From assembly GCF_019320115.1 (NCBI RefSeq), contig NC_089587.1:104705158-104769157 (forward strand): a DNA stretch of 64,000 bases, in the 5' to 3' direction. The notes beneath the pieces are model-generated. The model did no database searches. It had not been told where the DNA came from and worked only from the letters and a program-made list of their open reading frames with translations. The number at the start of each line of letters is the position of its first letter. Within the stretch, counting starts at the first letter, position 1. This DNA is from Miscanthus floridulus. Its lineage: Eukaryota > Streptophyta > Magnoliopsida > Poales > Poaceae. A program made the translations under genes and the position numbers. Positions 23,856 through 36,610 of the stretch are shown piece by piece.

Positions 23856-25631
23856 ATCGCGTCCCGAGATTCGGTGCGAAAGACTTTTAAGGGAAGAAAA
23901 ACATGTCATCTAGTTTCCAACATCAGTGATAGCATTAGGCTACTTAACTTTGGAGTATCAGAGAGGCTAATTTGGTCACAACACTTTCTGATACTTGCTC
24001 TTCGTCGTAAGATGTTGTCTGAAGACTTTCCTTCGTTGGCGTCCATAAAGCATTGTTACATTGGAAGGAATCCAAGATAGCACTGTCCTACGTACTTCGT
24101 CCTTGATGTACGAAGAGTGATACCAGCATAGACTAAATACTTGTAACATCTACTTCCCTAGTGGATATAGCATAGACCTACGGACTTTGCACTAGACCAT
24201 AGTCTGTTGACAGATATTCCTTGTAACGATGCTATATTTGTTCCCAAGGTTTGAAAAGCAATTCTCTACTAAAGTGGCTTGAGCACAACTTCTCATAAAG
24301 AATGTGATCATAGATGGGGTAAACATCCTTTGAGGGTATGAGAAGCTAGTTAACCAATATCCAAACTAGTTGTAGTGGCGCAATCACTCAGATGTCAACT
24401 GATGGAAAGCTACATAATGTTCCATGTATGTAGTGCTCTTCCTCTGATAACGACACTGTATTATCTAAGTCTATTGAGTGAGGGGTAAATGTACTAGCTG
24501 ACTCAATCGGCTCAACGTTCTCGATGATCATTCCTTAGGGAGCCTTTGGATCCAAGTTGCAACAGTGATCTGGGTTGAATCTGATGCAACCTATTGGGTA
24601 AAACACACGGAAGACACCTTAGGCCTGTCAGCATTGGAGAACCATTGATGCAGAAGGTTGTTAGCGAGGCTTGGAGGACAATATAAGTTGATCACAAAAC
24701 TAGGGACTAGTTCACTACCAAGTAGGTTAAGTAAAATTTGCCTTCGTGGTGCAGTTGCACAGCAAGTTGGTTGACTTGCATTGTAGCAAAACCAGCTTTC
24801 TTAAACTATATTAGACGTCGAGGCTTCCATTCTTCGGCCAGTCAATATCTCAAAAACCATAATCTAAAAATCTATGGTTTGACACCTTTCCAATTACATT
24901 CGAATTGCACGGCACAATTTGACTTCTAGAACACCTTGACTGCTCACGCATTGCTAATCTAAGAAGGCAAAAGCAAGGCACATAGGGGTGCAATTAGTCT
25001 TCTCAAGGGTAAGGAGGGTTGCCTAACAGCAATACACCTACAAGTTGTAATTTCTTGGTATGAATTACAAACACAACCGTCTAATGCAAATGATGATCGC
25101 AGTCACAGCGAAATTGCAGATTCTGTACCCTTTTGTTTTCTATTCATATCTCACAAACTACTGCTTTAATATACACAAATTTTGGTGGGCATGTAGATCC
25201 ATGGGTCTTCTAACTACTCACCAAAATTCAACTCAACCGGACACCGTTTGACCATCCAAACAATTCATCTACCAAAACTGCTATGTTCTGAAATGGCAGC
25301 AAACCGAGCCGACAAGATATCTCTCAAATCCGATGTTTTACTCAACCAATACTCAAACCAACTTAAGACATTGAAGGGTCCTAAGCAAGGAATGAGATCA
25401 CCAAGTTTGGGGTCAATCCGATTTTGTTTGAGTCACTAATCGCCGGCTTGAAGATAACCGGTTTTGCTGTTTCTTTGCTTAGCATTATTCTACGAGATCT
25501 GGCCTTCGTAGTTACCACAAGTTGTTACCTAGCTAGAGATTAACCTTACTATGGGTAACTAATCAGTTGTCTCACAACACTCAAAGTTCCAAATTCTGAC
25601 TCTTGACCACAACAATAATTGCAATGGTGGA
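23856..25631 (-). other. A internal remnant, noncoding
   Basis: About 1.8 kb between the purine tract and the truncated 5' LTR. No protein motif is seen on either strand; only short ORFs occur. The junction at about 25631 carries GCAATGGTGGAGGCGAG, which also occurs inside the LTR at about 22745, pointing to a recombination join. Confidence 0.6.
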
Positions 25632-26841
25632 GGCGAGAGAGGGGACCGAGAGAGAGGGCAGGGAGTGAGCGGGGGACAAAGGAGCTCGGGCGCGCGATTA
25701 TGGAGGAGCAGGAGCGCGACAGTGGCAGGGCACACAGCAGCGGCGCGCGGCAATGGTGGAGGCGAGCTCCCGCATGGCTGCCACGCACTGGACACGGGCC
25801 GCCCTTTGAGGAATTCTACCGAGCACGTGGCGGGCGACGGCGTGGTCGACGTGGGGAGTCAATTAGGGCTGCTTCTAGGCTGAATTTAGCAATGGGCCCA
25901 AAACAAAGTTTGCTCACCTTGGTCAGCTCTACATTTCTTATTAAGGGTGCCAAGTCATTTGAGCTATGTATTAGTAGGTAATTAAGCTACAAACTGCTTG
26001 TGTCAACACATTGATAATGGTCACGGAAATTCGCTTTCGGAGGTCAAAACTCGGTCAAACTCAGTGCAACTTTTTGTATGCTCTTCCCCATAATATAACC
26101 TTCAACTTTTATTTTTGGACCAACTCAAGTTGCTTAGCAAAATTTGGAGAACGCGGAATGTCAATGTCGATGTCAGTGAATTCCGGACTGCAAACACTGT
26201 CGGGCTGATTTCAGCTTTTTCTCTTATACTTTGAGCACTGTTTCGATCTATTTCGAAGCTAAATCATGACTTGGTCCTTTAACAAAGTTTGTTATACTCA
26301 AACTTTTCTTCAACTTTCATTTTTGGTCAAACCTCATATCTGGTCCAGAAGTCAACTTTATTTCTCGGTCAACGCAAAGTCCTTTCTGCTACAAAATATA
26401 GGGTTTCCATTATTTTCGGACATTTTCTCCACCTTCGCTCAACACGAACCCTTCATAACTTTTGTTGTAGAGTTCAATTAGAGTTGTTTGAGCAAGGTTA
26501 TAAGGTTTGGTTGACTTCATATGTTTCCATTCACTTGATAAAGCAATTCATGCAAAGATATGACTTATCATTTCATGTGACTTTTTGATTCCAAACTTCA
26601 TGAAACTTTTCCACGGGTCTAGATGGATGCATGTGGATGTAATGTACATGAAAGAAGCATGTTTAGCATTACTCTTGAATAATCTTAACAAGGGTCCATA
26701 TGTAAGCAAATGCGCGTGGCCCAAGTTTAAGTTGGAGCGCCATCATGTAGATTTGATCTTGACACCTACATTACCACTCGACATGTCATGTTTGAGTTTA
26801 AACCCATTGCTTAACTGGTGATAAACACCTGGGGTGTTATA
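25632..26841 (-). repeat. A 5' LTR, truncated
   Basis: The first 1210 bases of the LTR, differing from 22628-23836 by only scattered substitutions, so the insertion is recent relative to its surroundings. The LTR 3' part and primer site are deleted. Confidence 0.85.
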
Positions 26842-27935
26842 GGGACCACCTCATATACCCTTTACCCACCACAGGTATCCATTTCTAGGGGTGCCCAGGT
26901 AGCACCACATGGCAAGACTTGCCCCAAGCTCGTCGTATACTCCAACTTGGTCAACACAACCCTCACCCTCCACACACCCAAGTCACACACGCAGCACTCT
27001 TCCCATAGTCCAGATAACTCTAGTTTCCACCACGTATGTAGTACAAGCGTTGTAGAAGTATAAGTAATGAAATATATAGCAGTAAGCGTGTGTCTAGCCT
27101 AACAGCAGGGTATGCAGGGGTAAGGTTGCATCAAGGTAAAGGCCTTCAAGTAAGCATACTACCATGCAAGTCCTATCATAATATGACTATAGCAGTAAAG
27201 TAAAGCAATAGCAGTTCTATATTAGCCATACGTAATAGGTGCTACGAGATTGGGTGGGATGTGGCACCTTCAGTATAGTCATCCCTGTTCTCCTCATGGT
27301 ACTCACGGTCCTCGTCCGTCAGGTTCTCCTCCGAGTCTACAACGTTCGCATTATAGTCGCGTTAGCGACGTCTATAGAATAGCACAAAGAAGCAATGAAA
27401 ATTCAAAAGAGCCAAATACACTCAAACATGGGTTCATTACGTAAAGCTCGATTTTAGATGAATTTTGGTCCTGGTTTCGTATTTTTCTGAGGTCGTATGA
27501 ATTAGTTATGAATTTCCAAAGTTTAATTCATTTCTGAAAATGGAAAAGGCCGAATTAATCCTGGGCTGACACGTGTCATGCTGTGACTGGTCCACATGGC
27601 ATGCTGATGTCAGCATGACGTCATCATCTTGGTTCCGAGTTGATAGGTGGGGTCCAGCTAGCGTCAGCATGACGTCAGCATGACATCATCAACGTCATCA
27701 GTTCCGACAGGTGGGTCCAGGGGCTCTTGGGTCACTGACATGTGGGTCCGGTCAAAGTCAACATCAAGTCAACGGGTGAGTCAACGGTCAATGGTCAGGG
27801 TCATTGACGTGTGGGGCCAGGGCTGCTGACGTCAGCAGCTGATGTCATCGTGACATCAGCATGACATCACCCCAGCTGTGTTGGCTTCTGACATGTGGGT
27901 CCCGCGTGATGTCATCATGACATCACCATCTGACA
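26842..27935 (-). repeat. B 3' LTR, inner segment, fused to pol
   Basis: Matches 34361-35436 in B's 5' LTR, including the TGACGTCA cluster (about 27570-27930), where many CG sites have become CA or TG. At 27935/27936 the match ends and pol sequence starts. Confidence 0.85.
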
Positions 27936-30900
27936 TGTGGGCCTTTGATGTTCAGCCTTAACTCTATTACAGGTGTCACACCATGCCACATGTCCTGCAA
28001 TGTCTGTCTTCATGCCTTTCCACCAGAAGTGTTTCTTCAAGTCTTGATACATCTTTGAACCTCCAGGGTGAATACAATACTTAGAATCGTGAGCTTCTGA
28101 CAGAATTCCCTCTCACAGTACCAGGTCAGATGGAATACAGATTCTGTTCTTGAACCAGATGGTTCCTTGTTCATCTTCTTGGTGGTTGGTCTTGTAGCCT
28201 AGTTTTATTAGACCACGGAGATATTCGATCTCTTCACAACTTTTCTGAGCTTGACGGATGCGATCTGTGAGATCATACTGTATGTGGAGGTGATTCAATA
28301 AGCCATGTGGTATTATCTCTAGTTAGAAATCATCAATCTCTTCCTTGAGCTCAGGTTGTACAGATTCAGTGATCAAAGTGTGACAGTAACTCTTGCGACT
28401 AAGAGCATCTGCGACTATATTAGCTTTTCCCAGATGATAGTGAATTTCTAGGTCATAGTCCTTGATCAATTCTAGCCATCAGTGTTGCCTCATATTTAGA
28501 TCTTCCTGAGTGAAAAAGTACTTCAAGCTCTTGTGATCCGTAAAGATATCACACTTGTTGCCTATCAAGTAGTGTCTCCAGATCTTCAAGGCATGCACAA
28601 CTACTGCTAACTCAAGATCATGGGTTGGGTAACGGTTCTCATGTTCTTTCAACTGTCGAGACGCATATGCTATCACTCTTCCATCTTGTATCAGTACACA
28701 ACCAAGTCCTTGACGGGATGCATCACAATAGACCACGAAATCTTTACTGATATCAGGCAATGCTAGCACAGGAGTTGTGGTAAGCTTCTATTTCAATTCT
28801 TGGAAGCTTTGTTCACACGTGGGCGTCCATTCAAACTCCTTAGTCTTCTTTAGAAGGTTGGTCATTGGACGGGCTATCTTGGAGAAGTTCTCAATGAATC
28901 GGCGATAATATCCAGCCAATCCCAAGAAGCTTCTGACTTTTGTCACATTACGGGGTTGATCCCACTCTTTCACGGCTTCAATCTTGGCTGGGTCAACTAT
29001 GACACCTTCAGCTAATAGTATATGGCCTAAGAAGGCAACTTCCTATAGCCAAAATTCGCATTTGCTGAACTTTGCGTAGAGCTGATGTTGGGCTAGTTTC
29101 TCAAGCACCGTTCTCAGATGATGTTCGTGTTCTTCAATGGTGGATGAATAGACAAGGATGTCATCAATGAATACTACCATGAACTTATCTAGTTCATCCA
29201 TGAAAACCTTATTCATCATGTTCATGAAGTATGTGGGAGCATTCGTGAGTCCAAAGGACACCACGGTGAACTCAAACTACCCATACCTAGTCATGAAAGC
29301 TATCTTTGGGATGTCACTCTCTCGAATCTTCATCTGATGATAGCTGGATCTGAGATCGATCTTGGAGAAATACTTGGCACCTCAAAGCTAATCAAGCAGA
29401 TCATCAATCCTTGGCAGGGGGTACTTGTTCTTGATGGTGACTGCGTTCAAGTTCCGGTAATCAACGCACATTCTCATTGAGCCATCCTTCTTCTTAACAA
29501 ACAGAATAGGGAATCCCCAGGGTGAAGCACTAGGTCTGATATATCCCTTCAAGATGAGCTCATCAAGCTATTTCTTGAGCTCGTCCAGTTCATCAACTGA
29601 CATGCGATAGGGTCTCTTGGCAATGGGTCCTGTTCCCAGCAAAAGATCAATGATGAACTCTACATCACGGTCTGGTGGCATACCCGGTAATTCCTCAGGG
29701 AATACATCGGGATAGTCTCTGACCACAGGCACATCATGTACTGTCTTCTCCTCTTTCTGTGATTCTGAACTGGCTTTAAGGGCACATAGGATAGAGGTGG
29801 ACTTTCCGGACTGGGGTTCACATCTAATGACTTAGCCTGATGGGTGGGTCACTTGGACATATCTAGGTGAACATGATATGATGCCTCGATGAATGGTTAG
29901 CCAATCCATGCCTAAGATGACATCTAGGTTAGTGGAAGGTAGCAGGGTTAGGTCGGCTTTAAAGATAAGACCCTCAATGGTAAGACTCACTCCCTTACAG
30001 ATGTGGGTGTATTTTAGGTCTCCTAAAGGTGAGCTAGTGATGATAGGCTTCTCGCGTGGGGTTACAGGCAGGTCATGCTCTTATGCAAACTTGGATGATA
30101 TGTAAGAACAAGTTGCTCTAGAATCAAATAGAACTGATGCAGTATTGCCATTAACTAAAAACATACCATACACAACGTCAGGGGCAGCCTGTGCTTCCTC
30201 GGTGTCTAGATGGTTGAGACATCCACGAGTAGAAGATCCCTTGAGCTGAGACTTCTGAGCAGCTGAGTTCTGTGGGCACTCAGTGGCTTTGTGACCTGGT
30301 TGGCCACAAGCAAAGCAGGTGAAAGGCGTACCACCTGTAGGGGTTGGCGTGGGTGCCTTCTAGTTTCTAGTGCTTGGTGCGGAGCGGTTCTGTGTTGGGC
30401 ATTCATTCGCTGAGCAGGGATGGTTGAAACGGTCCTGAGTGTTGCGGTCCTGAGCATAATGGTCCTGGGTGTAACAATCCTGAGCAGGGCGGAAGTATTT
30501 GGCAGTGTAGCCTCCACTACCCCTACTCGATCCAGGGTTGTCATCCTTGTTGTGGCGAGAGCGTTCCCTGGATGGTGCATCTCTGTGGAACCTCTTGTGA
30601 TCACGGCCATGGAAGGACTCCTCAGGCTTATGCTTCCTCTCCCTGTACTCCTCTCTAGCTTTAGCATGATCTTTCTCGATCTGGATGCAACGATCCAATA
30701 GAGCACGCAATGTGTTACTCTCAATACCACCAAACTTTAGCTTGATGTGCGGGTTAAGTCCCTTGCGGTAATAGTACAGCTTTTCCTTCTCAGAGTTCAC
30801 AACATAGGAAGGTGCATAGCGAAGAAGATTGGTGAAACGAGTAGTGTACTCAGTCACCCTATCCTTTCCCATCTTGATGTTGCGAAACTCCTCAGCTTTG

Positions 30901-31430
30901 GCCTCCATGATACCCTTGGGAATGTGATACTCAGTGAATGCTTCGGCGAACTCATCCCATGAGATGTTGGCAGGGTCTTCATGGGAATCACTAAAACTAT
31001 CCCACCAGGTGCGTGCTGCACCTGTGAGCTGGTGTGCGGCTGCTCCAACACACTCATCATTGGTGAAAGTAGTGAGGTCAAGCTTCTTCTCCATCTCCTT
31101 GAGCCAGTCATCGGCTACAAGCAGGTCAGGGTCGGTGCCATCATAGGTAGGTGGCTTTAGCTTTAGAAATCCTTCCAGCTTCCTTTGGAAGTCATTCTAC
31201 TGACCTCCCTGGCGACGGTTTGCTTTGTTAACCAGAGCTGCCAGAAGTTGAGTCTGTTGTGCCATCACTTCTGCCAGGTTCGGTGGTGGTGGTGGAGGAA
31301 GGTTCTCCTCAGGCGGTGGGGTATTCTTTAGGTTGAAGGGTATCCCTCCACGTCCACGCCCATGGCCATGGCCACGGTTGTTTCCACCACGCCCCCATTT
31401 GGTTCGACTGGTTCGGGGGTGGGCGCACAT
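27936..31430 (-). pseudogene. B gag-pol, truncated after integrase zinc finger
   Basis: One reading frame over 3.5 kb with nonsense codons but no frameshift. Gag (about 31430-30210) includes WWDSFSD, EFAEAFTEYHIPKG and the knuckle CFACGQPGHKATEC. The protease site reads DSRATCSYIS, with Arg in place of the usual Gly. RT has [19 protein letters not shown] and [10 protein letters not shown] (about 29200-29140). RNase H begins [16 protein letters not shown] (about 28738). The integrase zinc-binding region is at about 28070-27960, ending CDTCNRVKAEH. I count about 13 in-frame stops (7 TAG, 3 TAA, 3 TGA), each where the family has Gln or Arg. The integrase DDE core and any chromodomain are lost. 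It cannot make a working polyprotein. Confidence 0.88.
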
Positions 31431-31791
31431 CCACGGTTCATTAGGCGATTAGATCGGTGGTTCGGCATCTGCAACACGGATCATAGAGAATTTTAGTGCT
31501 TGTGCCATAAGTGCTTATAATTCAATATGATTACATGATTTTGATAATTTAAAGAAAAACATTTATACTATCCAACACTCATTACAAAGAAGCAATAAGA
31601 TCCATAAGATGCAATAAGATCCAAAACATTCATTACATGGGTTTTATTACATAGCATCATCTCCAGTAGCTACACTTGAAGACGTGTGAGAATCGTACTA
31701 CGCATAATGTCTCATAATACATCTCATAAGGGGTACATCATGGGGTACAACTTACGGAAGCTACTGACATGACTCATGACCATGCAGGGTC

Positions 31792-33024
31792 ATTCTACTC
31801 TAACTCGTACACCATAGCTGGGATACGAGTGTTCTTGGTCTCGATCTCCTCGTCAGACTTGTGAAGTCGAGACACGTACTTCAAGGCCTCAGCGAGCTCC
31901 TCAGTAGGCTTGGCTCTAGGTAGGGTAGGGTAGGCATCTAGGTTAAGGTGAGTTGGGGCTAACTCGAACTCCTCTATCCTAGGCTTTGTCTTGCTGCGAA
32001 TCTCCTTAGGTAGCTGATCCCACATTCCCTTCATCTCCCTGAGGCGCTTCCTGTCAGATTTCTACCAAGCCTGCCATGTCCTCTCACACTTGTCCTGTAG
32101 GTACTCGGTCTGCCTGAGTGCCTCGATCAGGTGACCCTGGTTGCGAATAGCCTTCCTCCTGAACTCCTCTAAATCCTGAGTCATGGTCTTATTCCGAGAT
32201 TGGATTTTCAACATATCAATCCCCTTGGATCTCTCTCTGTCTCCTCTGCGGTTGAACTTAGCCTTCTTGTCGTCCAACTCTCTATGCAACTCCAAGACCT
32301 TGCTATCAAGGTAGCAATTCCTGTTGCCTAGGTTGGCGGCTTTGTCCTGTAAGTCAGCGACCTCAGTTCTGTGGACTTCCTCACGACGATTGAGCTCGTC
32401 CTGCAGCTTGGCGACTGTCTCAAGTAGACTAGATCGCTCCTGTGCTCCTTGTGAGTCTCGCTCCTAGTACTCCCATAGAAGGGCCTAGTCCTGATGTCTC
32501 CTCTACTCTAGCTGGGTCACGTACCTGTCCTGCTCTAGTAGGTGGATAGCTGAGACACGAAGGCATCTGTCCCCCTCGGCAAAGATAACCCTGCCGACTA
32601 TGAAGCTCTGCTCACTAGGGGCAAGGCTGAGGTCAAGGGCCTGGGGAAGTAGACGGAACTCTGTCATCTTCAAGTGCTCGTAGTGGTCCCTCATCACTCT
32701 ATGAAGTGCCTTGTGTGAGATAGCTTGCAGTCCCTCCTCAACTGTGTCCTCTATAGTCAACTCGGTGAAAGCTGGGACAGAAGGTAAGGTAGTGCTAGCT
32801 AGGAACTCGACTGAGGTGACAATCGGTCCTTCGATTCCTCCTTCCTGAGCTAGCTTCCCGGTGCAGGTGACCTTGACAAGCTCATCGGGGACACCAAACA
32901 TGACGAGAACTCAACATAGGGTCTGTGCAAAACCCCCAAGCTCATGTAGGTCGAAGGTGAGCTTGGCGTGGTCCAGGGGTAGCGGTCCTAGTGGTGGCCA
33001 GTCGACATTCATTGCCATCTGCAT
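31792..33024 (-). pseudogene. B leader ORF between 5' LTR and gag
   Basis: About 411 codons in one frame from the ATG at 33024 (MQMAMNVDWPPLGPLPLDHA), 160 bases after the LTR. The N-terminal half looks globular (HAKLTFDLHELGGF, KALHRVMRDHYEHLK). The C-terminal half is charged and predicted coiled coil (LQDELNRREEVHRTEVADLQ and following). One TGA and five TAG stops interrupt it, each where Arg or Gln would be expected; there is no frameshift. I do not recognise the family. Its position before gag on the same strand, and its reading frame (different from gag-pol), suggest a separate protein from the same RNA. It may be a captured host gene or a lineage-specific accessory gene. Confidence 0.65.
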
Positions 33025-33168
33025 GTTTTAAGGAACAGGTGTTAGCAGGTCAATAATAGATAAGCCTTGCATAAAAGTAAATGCAGGGTCGATATATAAC
33101 CAAAAGAAGGGCTGTTCATGTCCTATTCTATCATCCATTCCTAAGGGTTTCGTCCTATGGTCAAGTAT

Positions 33169-33183
33169 GGCTCTAATACCAAC
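33169..33183 (-). other. B primer binding site
   Basis: On the minus strand, TTGGTATTAGAGCC directly follows the LTR end TTTCA, a near match to the complement of the initiator methionine tRNA. Confidence 0.85.
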
Positions 33184-35079
33184 TGAAATGACCTGATTTT
33201 TGCGAAGGGAAATCCACAGAGTCGAAGTGTAATAAGACCATTGTAGATCATATTACCCAAATTCTAGTCGAATACCATGTCCATACTATGATAATATCAG
33301 AATACAAATAGTGTGGAATTATATAATTTATTACATCGCCGTATTGGCGGAATCATAAGTAGCATTCATTCAGAATAGCTTGAAGATAAGATTGCCAAAC
33401 TCGAGCGTAGGCACGAACACCTCAACCGTCAAACTCCTCGGAGCTATACTCCTCAGCAGAACCTGTGTGCCAAAATTTATCAGTACAATTTGTACTGGCC
33501 ACTCCCACCCTTTGAGCATTGCTTTGTGGAAATTAGATGCAGGTTGGATATAATCAAAAGGAATCTATAAGGCTGGGATTTCCTATGCAATAGCATATCA
33601 AGTATATAATAATAGTTGGTCCAGTTTTAACACCATTTCCACACCCATTCCACCCCATTTCCATCTAGAGCTAGGTTTCGATCCTAGGATCGATATACCA
33701 TCATTTCCACACCATCACCATACCATCGCTCAGTCGACAGGCCAACTCCCTCTCGGCACTGTCTCAAGGCCCATAGCCCTGGCTACGACTGACACTCTCT
33801 CACGGGGGAAGAAGAGAAAGACTCATGTCACTATCTAGTTTAAGCGAAACCCAGGAAAGGTCCATAGCCGACAAGTCGGCACATGTATCGATCGATCAAC
33901 CATACACTCTACAGAGGTTTTACATAACCACAAGATCATCCTTCCTCATTGACCATTGTCAAGTGGGCTGATTTCGGCTGCTTGCTAGCCTAGGATAATG
34001 TTACCCTACCATTCAGCCCTAGTACACCCCAAGTCTAGTTTGGGGTGGCTAAAATTATGAGTCATGAGCCGGGTCCACAAGGTCTCCATGAAGTCTCGGA
34101 AGGGTGTGGGGGAATCCTCCATGCCCCGTACCTCCTTACACTGTCCGCTATCAACCTAGCAGTAGTGGCAATATCCTACTAAGTAGTCCGGCCGTCCTGC
34201 ACCATATAGGGCGAGTGGTACGTAAGGCTTCCTGGTGAATCTGAGTACTAGTAAGTCCTTAGGGATGACCAAGCCAGAATGTCTTCATCAGGGTTTCCAT
34301 TTACCGTGCCACCACAGCACCTCCACCCTGGGCTCCTCCCATCACAGGTTCACACCTGGGACCACCTCATATACCCTTTACCCACCATAGGTATCCATTT
34401 CCAAGGGTGCCCAGATAGCACCACATGGCAAGACTTGCCCTAGGCTCGTCGTATACTCCAACTTGGTCGACACAACCCTTACCCTCCACACACCCAAGTC
34501 ACACACGCAGCACTCTTCCCATAGTCTAGATAACTTCAGTTTCCACCACGCATGTAGTACAAGCATAGTAGAAGTATAAGTAATGAAATATATAGCAGTA
34601 AGTGTGTGTCTAGCCTAACAGCAGGGTATGCAGGGGTAAGGTTGAGTCAAGGTAAAGGCCTTCAAGTAAGCATACTACCATGCAAGTCCTATCATAATAT
34701 GACTGTAGCAGTAAAGTAAAGCAATAGCAGTTCTATATTAGCCATGCGTAATAGGTGATACGAGATTGGGTGGGATGTGGCACCTTCAGTGTAGTTGTCT
34801 CCATTCTCCTCATGGTACTCACGGTCCTCGTCCGTCAGGTTCTCCTCCGAGTCTGCAACGTTCGCATTATAGTCACGTTAGCGACGTCTATAGAATAGCA
34901 CAAAGAAGTAATAAAAATTCAAAAGAGCCAACTACACTCAAACATGGGTTCATTGCGTAAAGCTCGATTTTAGATGAATTTTGGTCCTAGTTTCATATTT
35001 TTCTGAGGTCGTATGAATTAGTTATGAATTTCCGAAGTTTAATTCATTTCTAAAAATGGAAAAGGCCGAATTAATCCTG

Positions 35080-35440
35080 GGCTGACACGTGTCACGCTAT
35101 GACTGGTCCACGTGGCATGCTGATGTCAGCATGATGTTATCATCTCGGTTCCGAGCTGACAGGTGGGGTCCAGCTGACGTCAGCATGACGTCATCAGTTC
35201 CGATAGGTGGGTCCAGGGGCTCTTGGGTCATTGACATGTGGGTCCGGTCAAAGTCAACGTCAAGTCAATGGGCGAGTCAATGGTCAATGGTCATGGTCAC
35301 TGACGTGTGGGGCCAGGGCTGCTGACGTCAGCAGCTGATGTCATCGTGACGTCAGCATGACGTCACCCCGGCTGTGTTGGCTTCTGACGTGTGGGTCCCA
35401 CGTGACGTCAGCATGACGTCACCATCTGACAAGTTGGTCC
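35080..35440. promoter_or_regulatory. Cluster of TGACGTCA palindromes and G-boxes
   Basis: At least five TGACGTCA or TGACGTCAGC sites, several TGATGTCA variants, GACACGTGTCAC and CACGTGGCA occur within 360 bases. Plant bZIP factors of the TGA and G-box groups bind such palindromes. For the minus-strand element they lie 1.1-1.5 kb downstream of the TATA box, inside the leader. Confidence 0.6.
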
Positions 35441-36603
35441 AGAGTGTCTGTGCCATTGACATGTGGGGCTAGGTCAACAGTCAACGTTGACCGTTCAACG
35501 GGCAACTCGGACTAGGTCTCAAATGGGCTCTGGCGGGCTCAGGTTGGGCCGGTCTAGGCCGGGCTGGCCCGGACACGTGGCATGCTGTGACGCAGCCATG
35601 TCACAACCTTGGGCCTCCACTAGGCTGTGGTCTATGGCTCGCGGTCCACGGTGGACGCATGCGTCGGTCTACGGTGGACTGCTTCTCCTTCCAATGAACC
35701 GCGTCCACCCTTCTTCTCTTTCTATGGTCCACGTGCGCTGGGTGCATGCGTGTGTGGCCAGCGAGGGGAATTCCCCTACCTCCTCTCCCGTCGTGCTTCT
35801 GTCGGTGGTGAGTTCACCGGTGAGCGCCCGGTGAGCCTTGCCAGCAGCGCTGGTGCGCAATTGATGCGGTTGAAAGCTCCATGTGAGCCTTGCCAGCAGC
35901 CCATGGCATCTTCGTTGGTGTGGTTAACACGGCATGTGGGGTCCCGTGGTGTGCCGGCCACGGCGGCGGTCTTCCAGGCATGATGACGACGTCGGTGAGG
36001 TGGCTATGGCCTTAGAGAGGCGTTTCGGTGGGGCGTGTGAGCTTCTACGGATCCGTGGGGACGCGGCGAGGGAGTCCAGGGCTCAAGGCGGGGCTTCAGG
36101 TTCCCATGTGGCTGGTAGGGGCTCCCCGGCGGCCACGGCGGCATGGTGATGACGGTGAGGCACGCGGGAGCACTATGGGGCTCTGGTGAGGCAGTCACGG
36201 CGTGGTCGCGGATGTGCGCGTGGGTGCGTGTGTACCCAGAGGCCGGAGACGGCCCTGGCCTGCGCGCTCCCGGTGTGGAGCGACATGGCCAACACAATGA
36301 GGTCCGGCGGTGAGCAGGGAGAGACCGGGGGGGCTCACCGTTGGTGTCGTGGGAGATAGGGTGGTGATGTAGTGGCGGTTCGAGGTTGTGTAGCTCTAAA
36401 AGCCGTGCAGCGCTGCTGTAGGCGATCATGGCGTCGGCTCCTGCTCCGGCGGCTTCAGAGGTGCTCCGATGGCGCCTCCTTCTTCCTCCTCCCTCTCCCT
36501 TCCTTCTTCCTCGCCCTTCTCCTCTCTTGGCTCGGGTGCGCAGTGACGGCCACAAAGTGGCGGCAGGGCGTTGAGAGAGCTCAGGGGCTCCCAGGGCCGG
36601 GGC

Positions 36604-36610
36604 TTTTATA
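36604..36610 (-). promoter_or_regulatory. TATA box of B 5' LTR
   Basis: The minus strand reads CTATAAAAGCCCC within GC-rich sequence, a standard LTR core promoter. RNA start expected near 36575. Confidence 0.7.

Larger units (their letters stand above)
19066..26841 (-). mobile_element. A: long-LTR gypsy-like element nested in B's LTR
   Basis: Target duplication: GGGAC on the right (26842-26846) and GGGGC on the left (19061-19065). The uninterrupted site reads CCTGGGACCACC in B's other LTR (34354-34365). The 3' LTR is complete (19066-23836), a purine tract follows, and the 5' LTR is cut to its first 1.2 kb (25632-26841). Primer site and coding region are missing. The ends read TATAACACC and TGTTATA, as if the usual TG and CA had both changed by transition. 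Confidence 0.85.
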
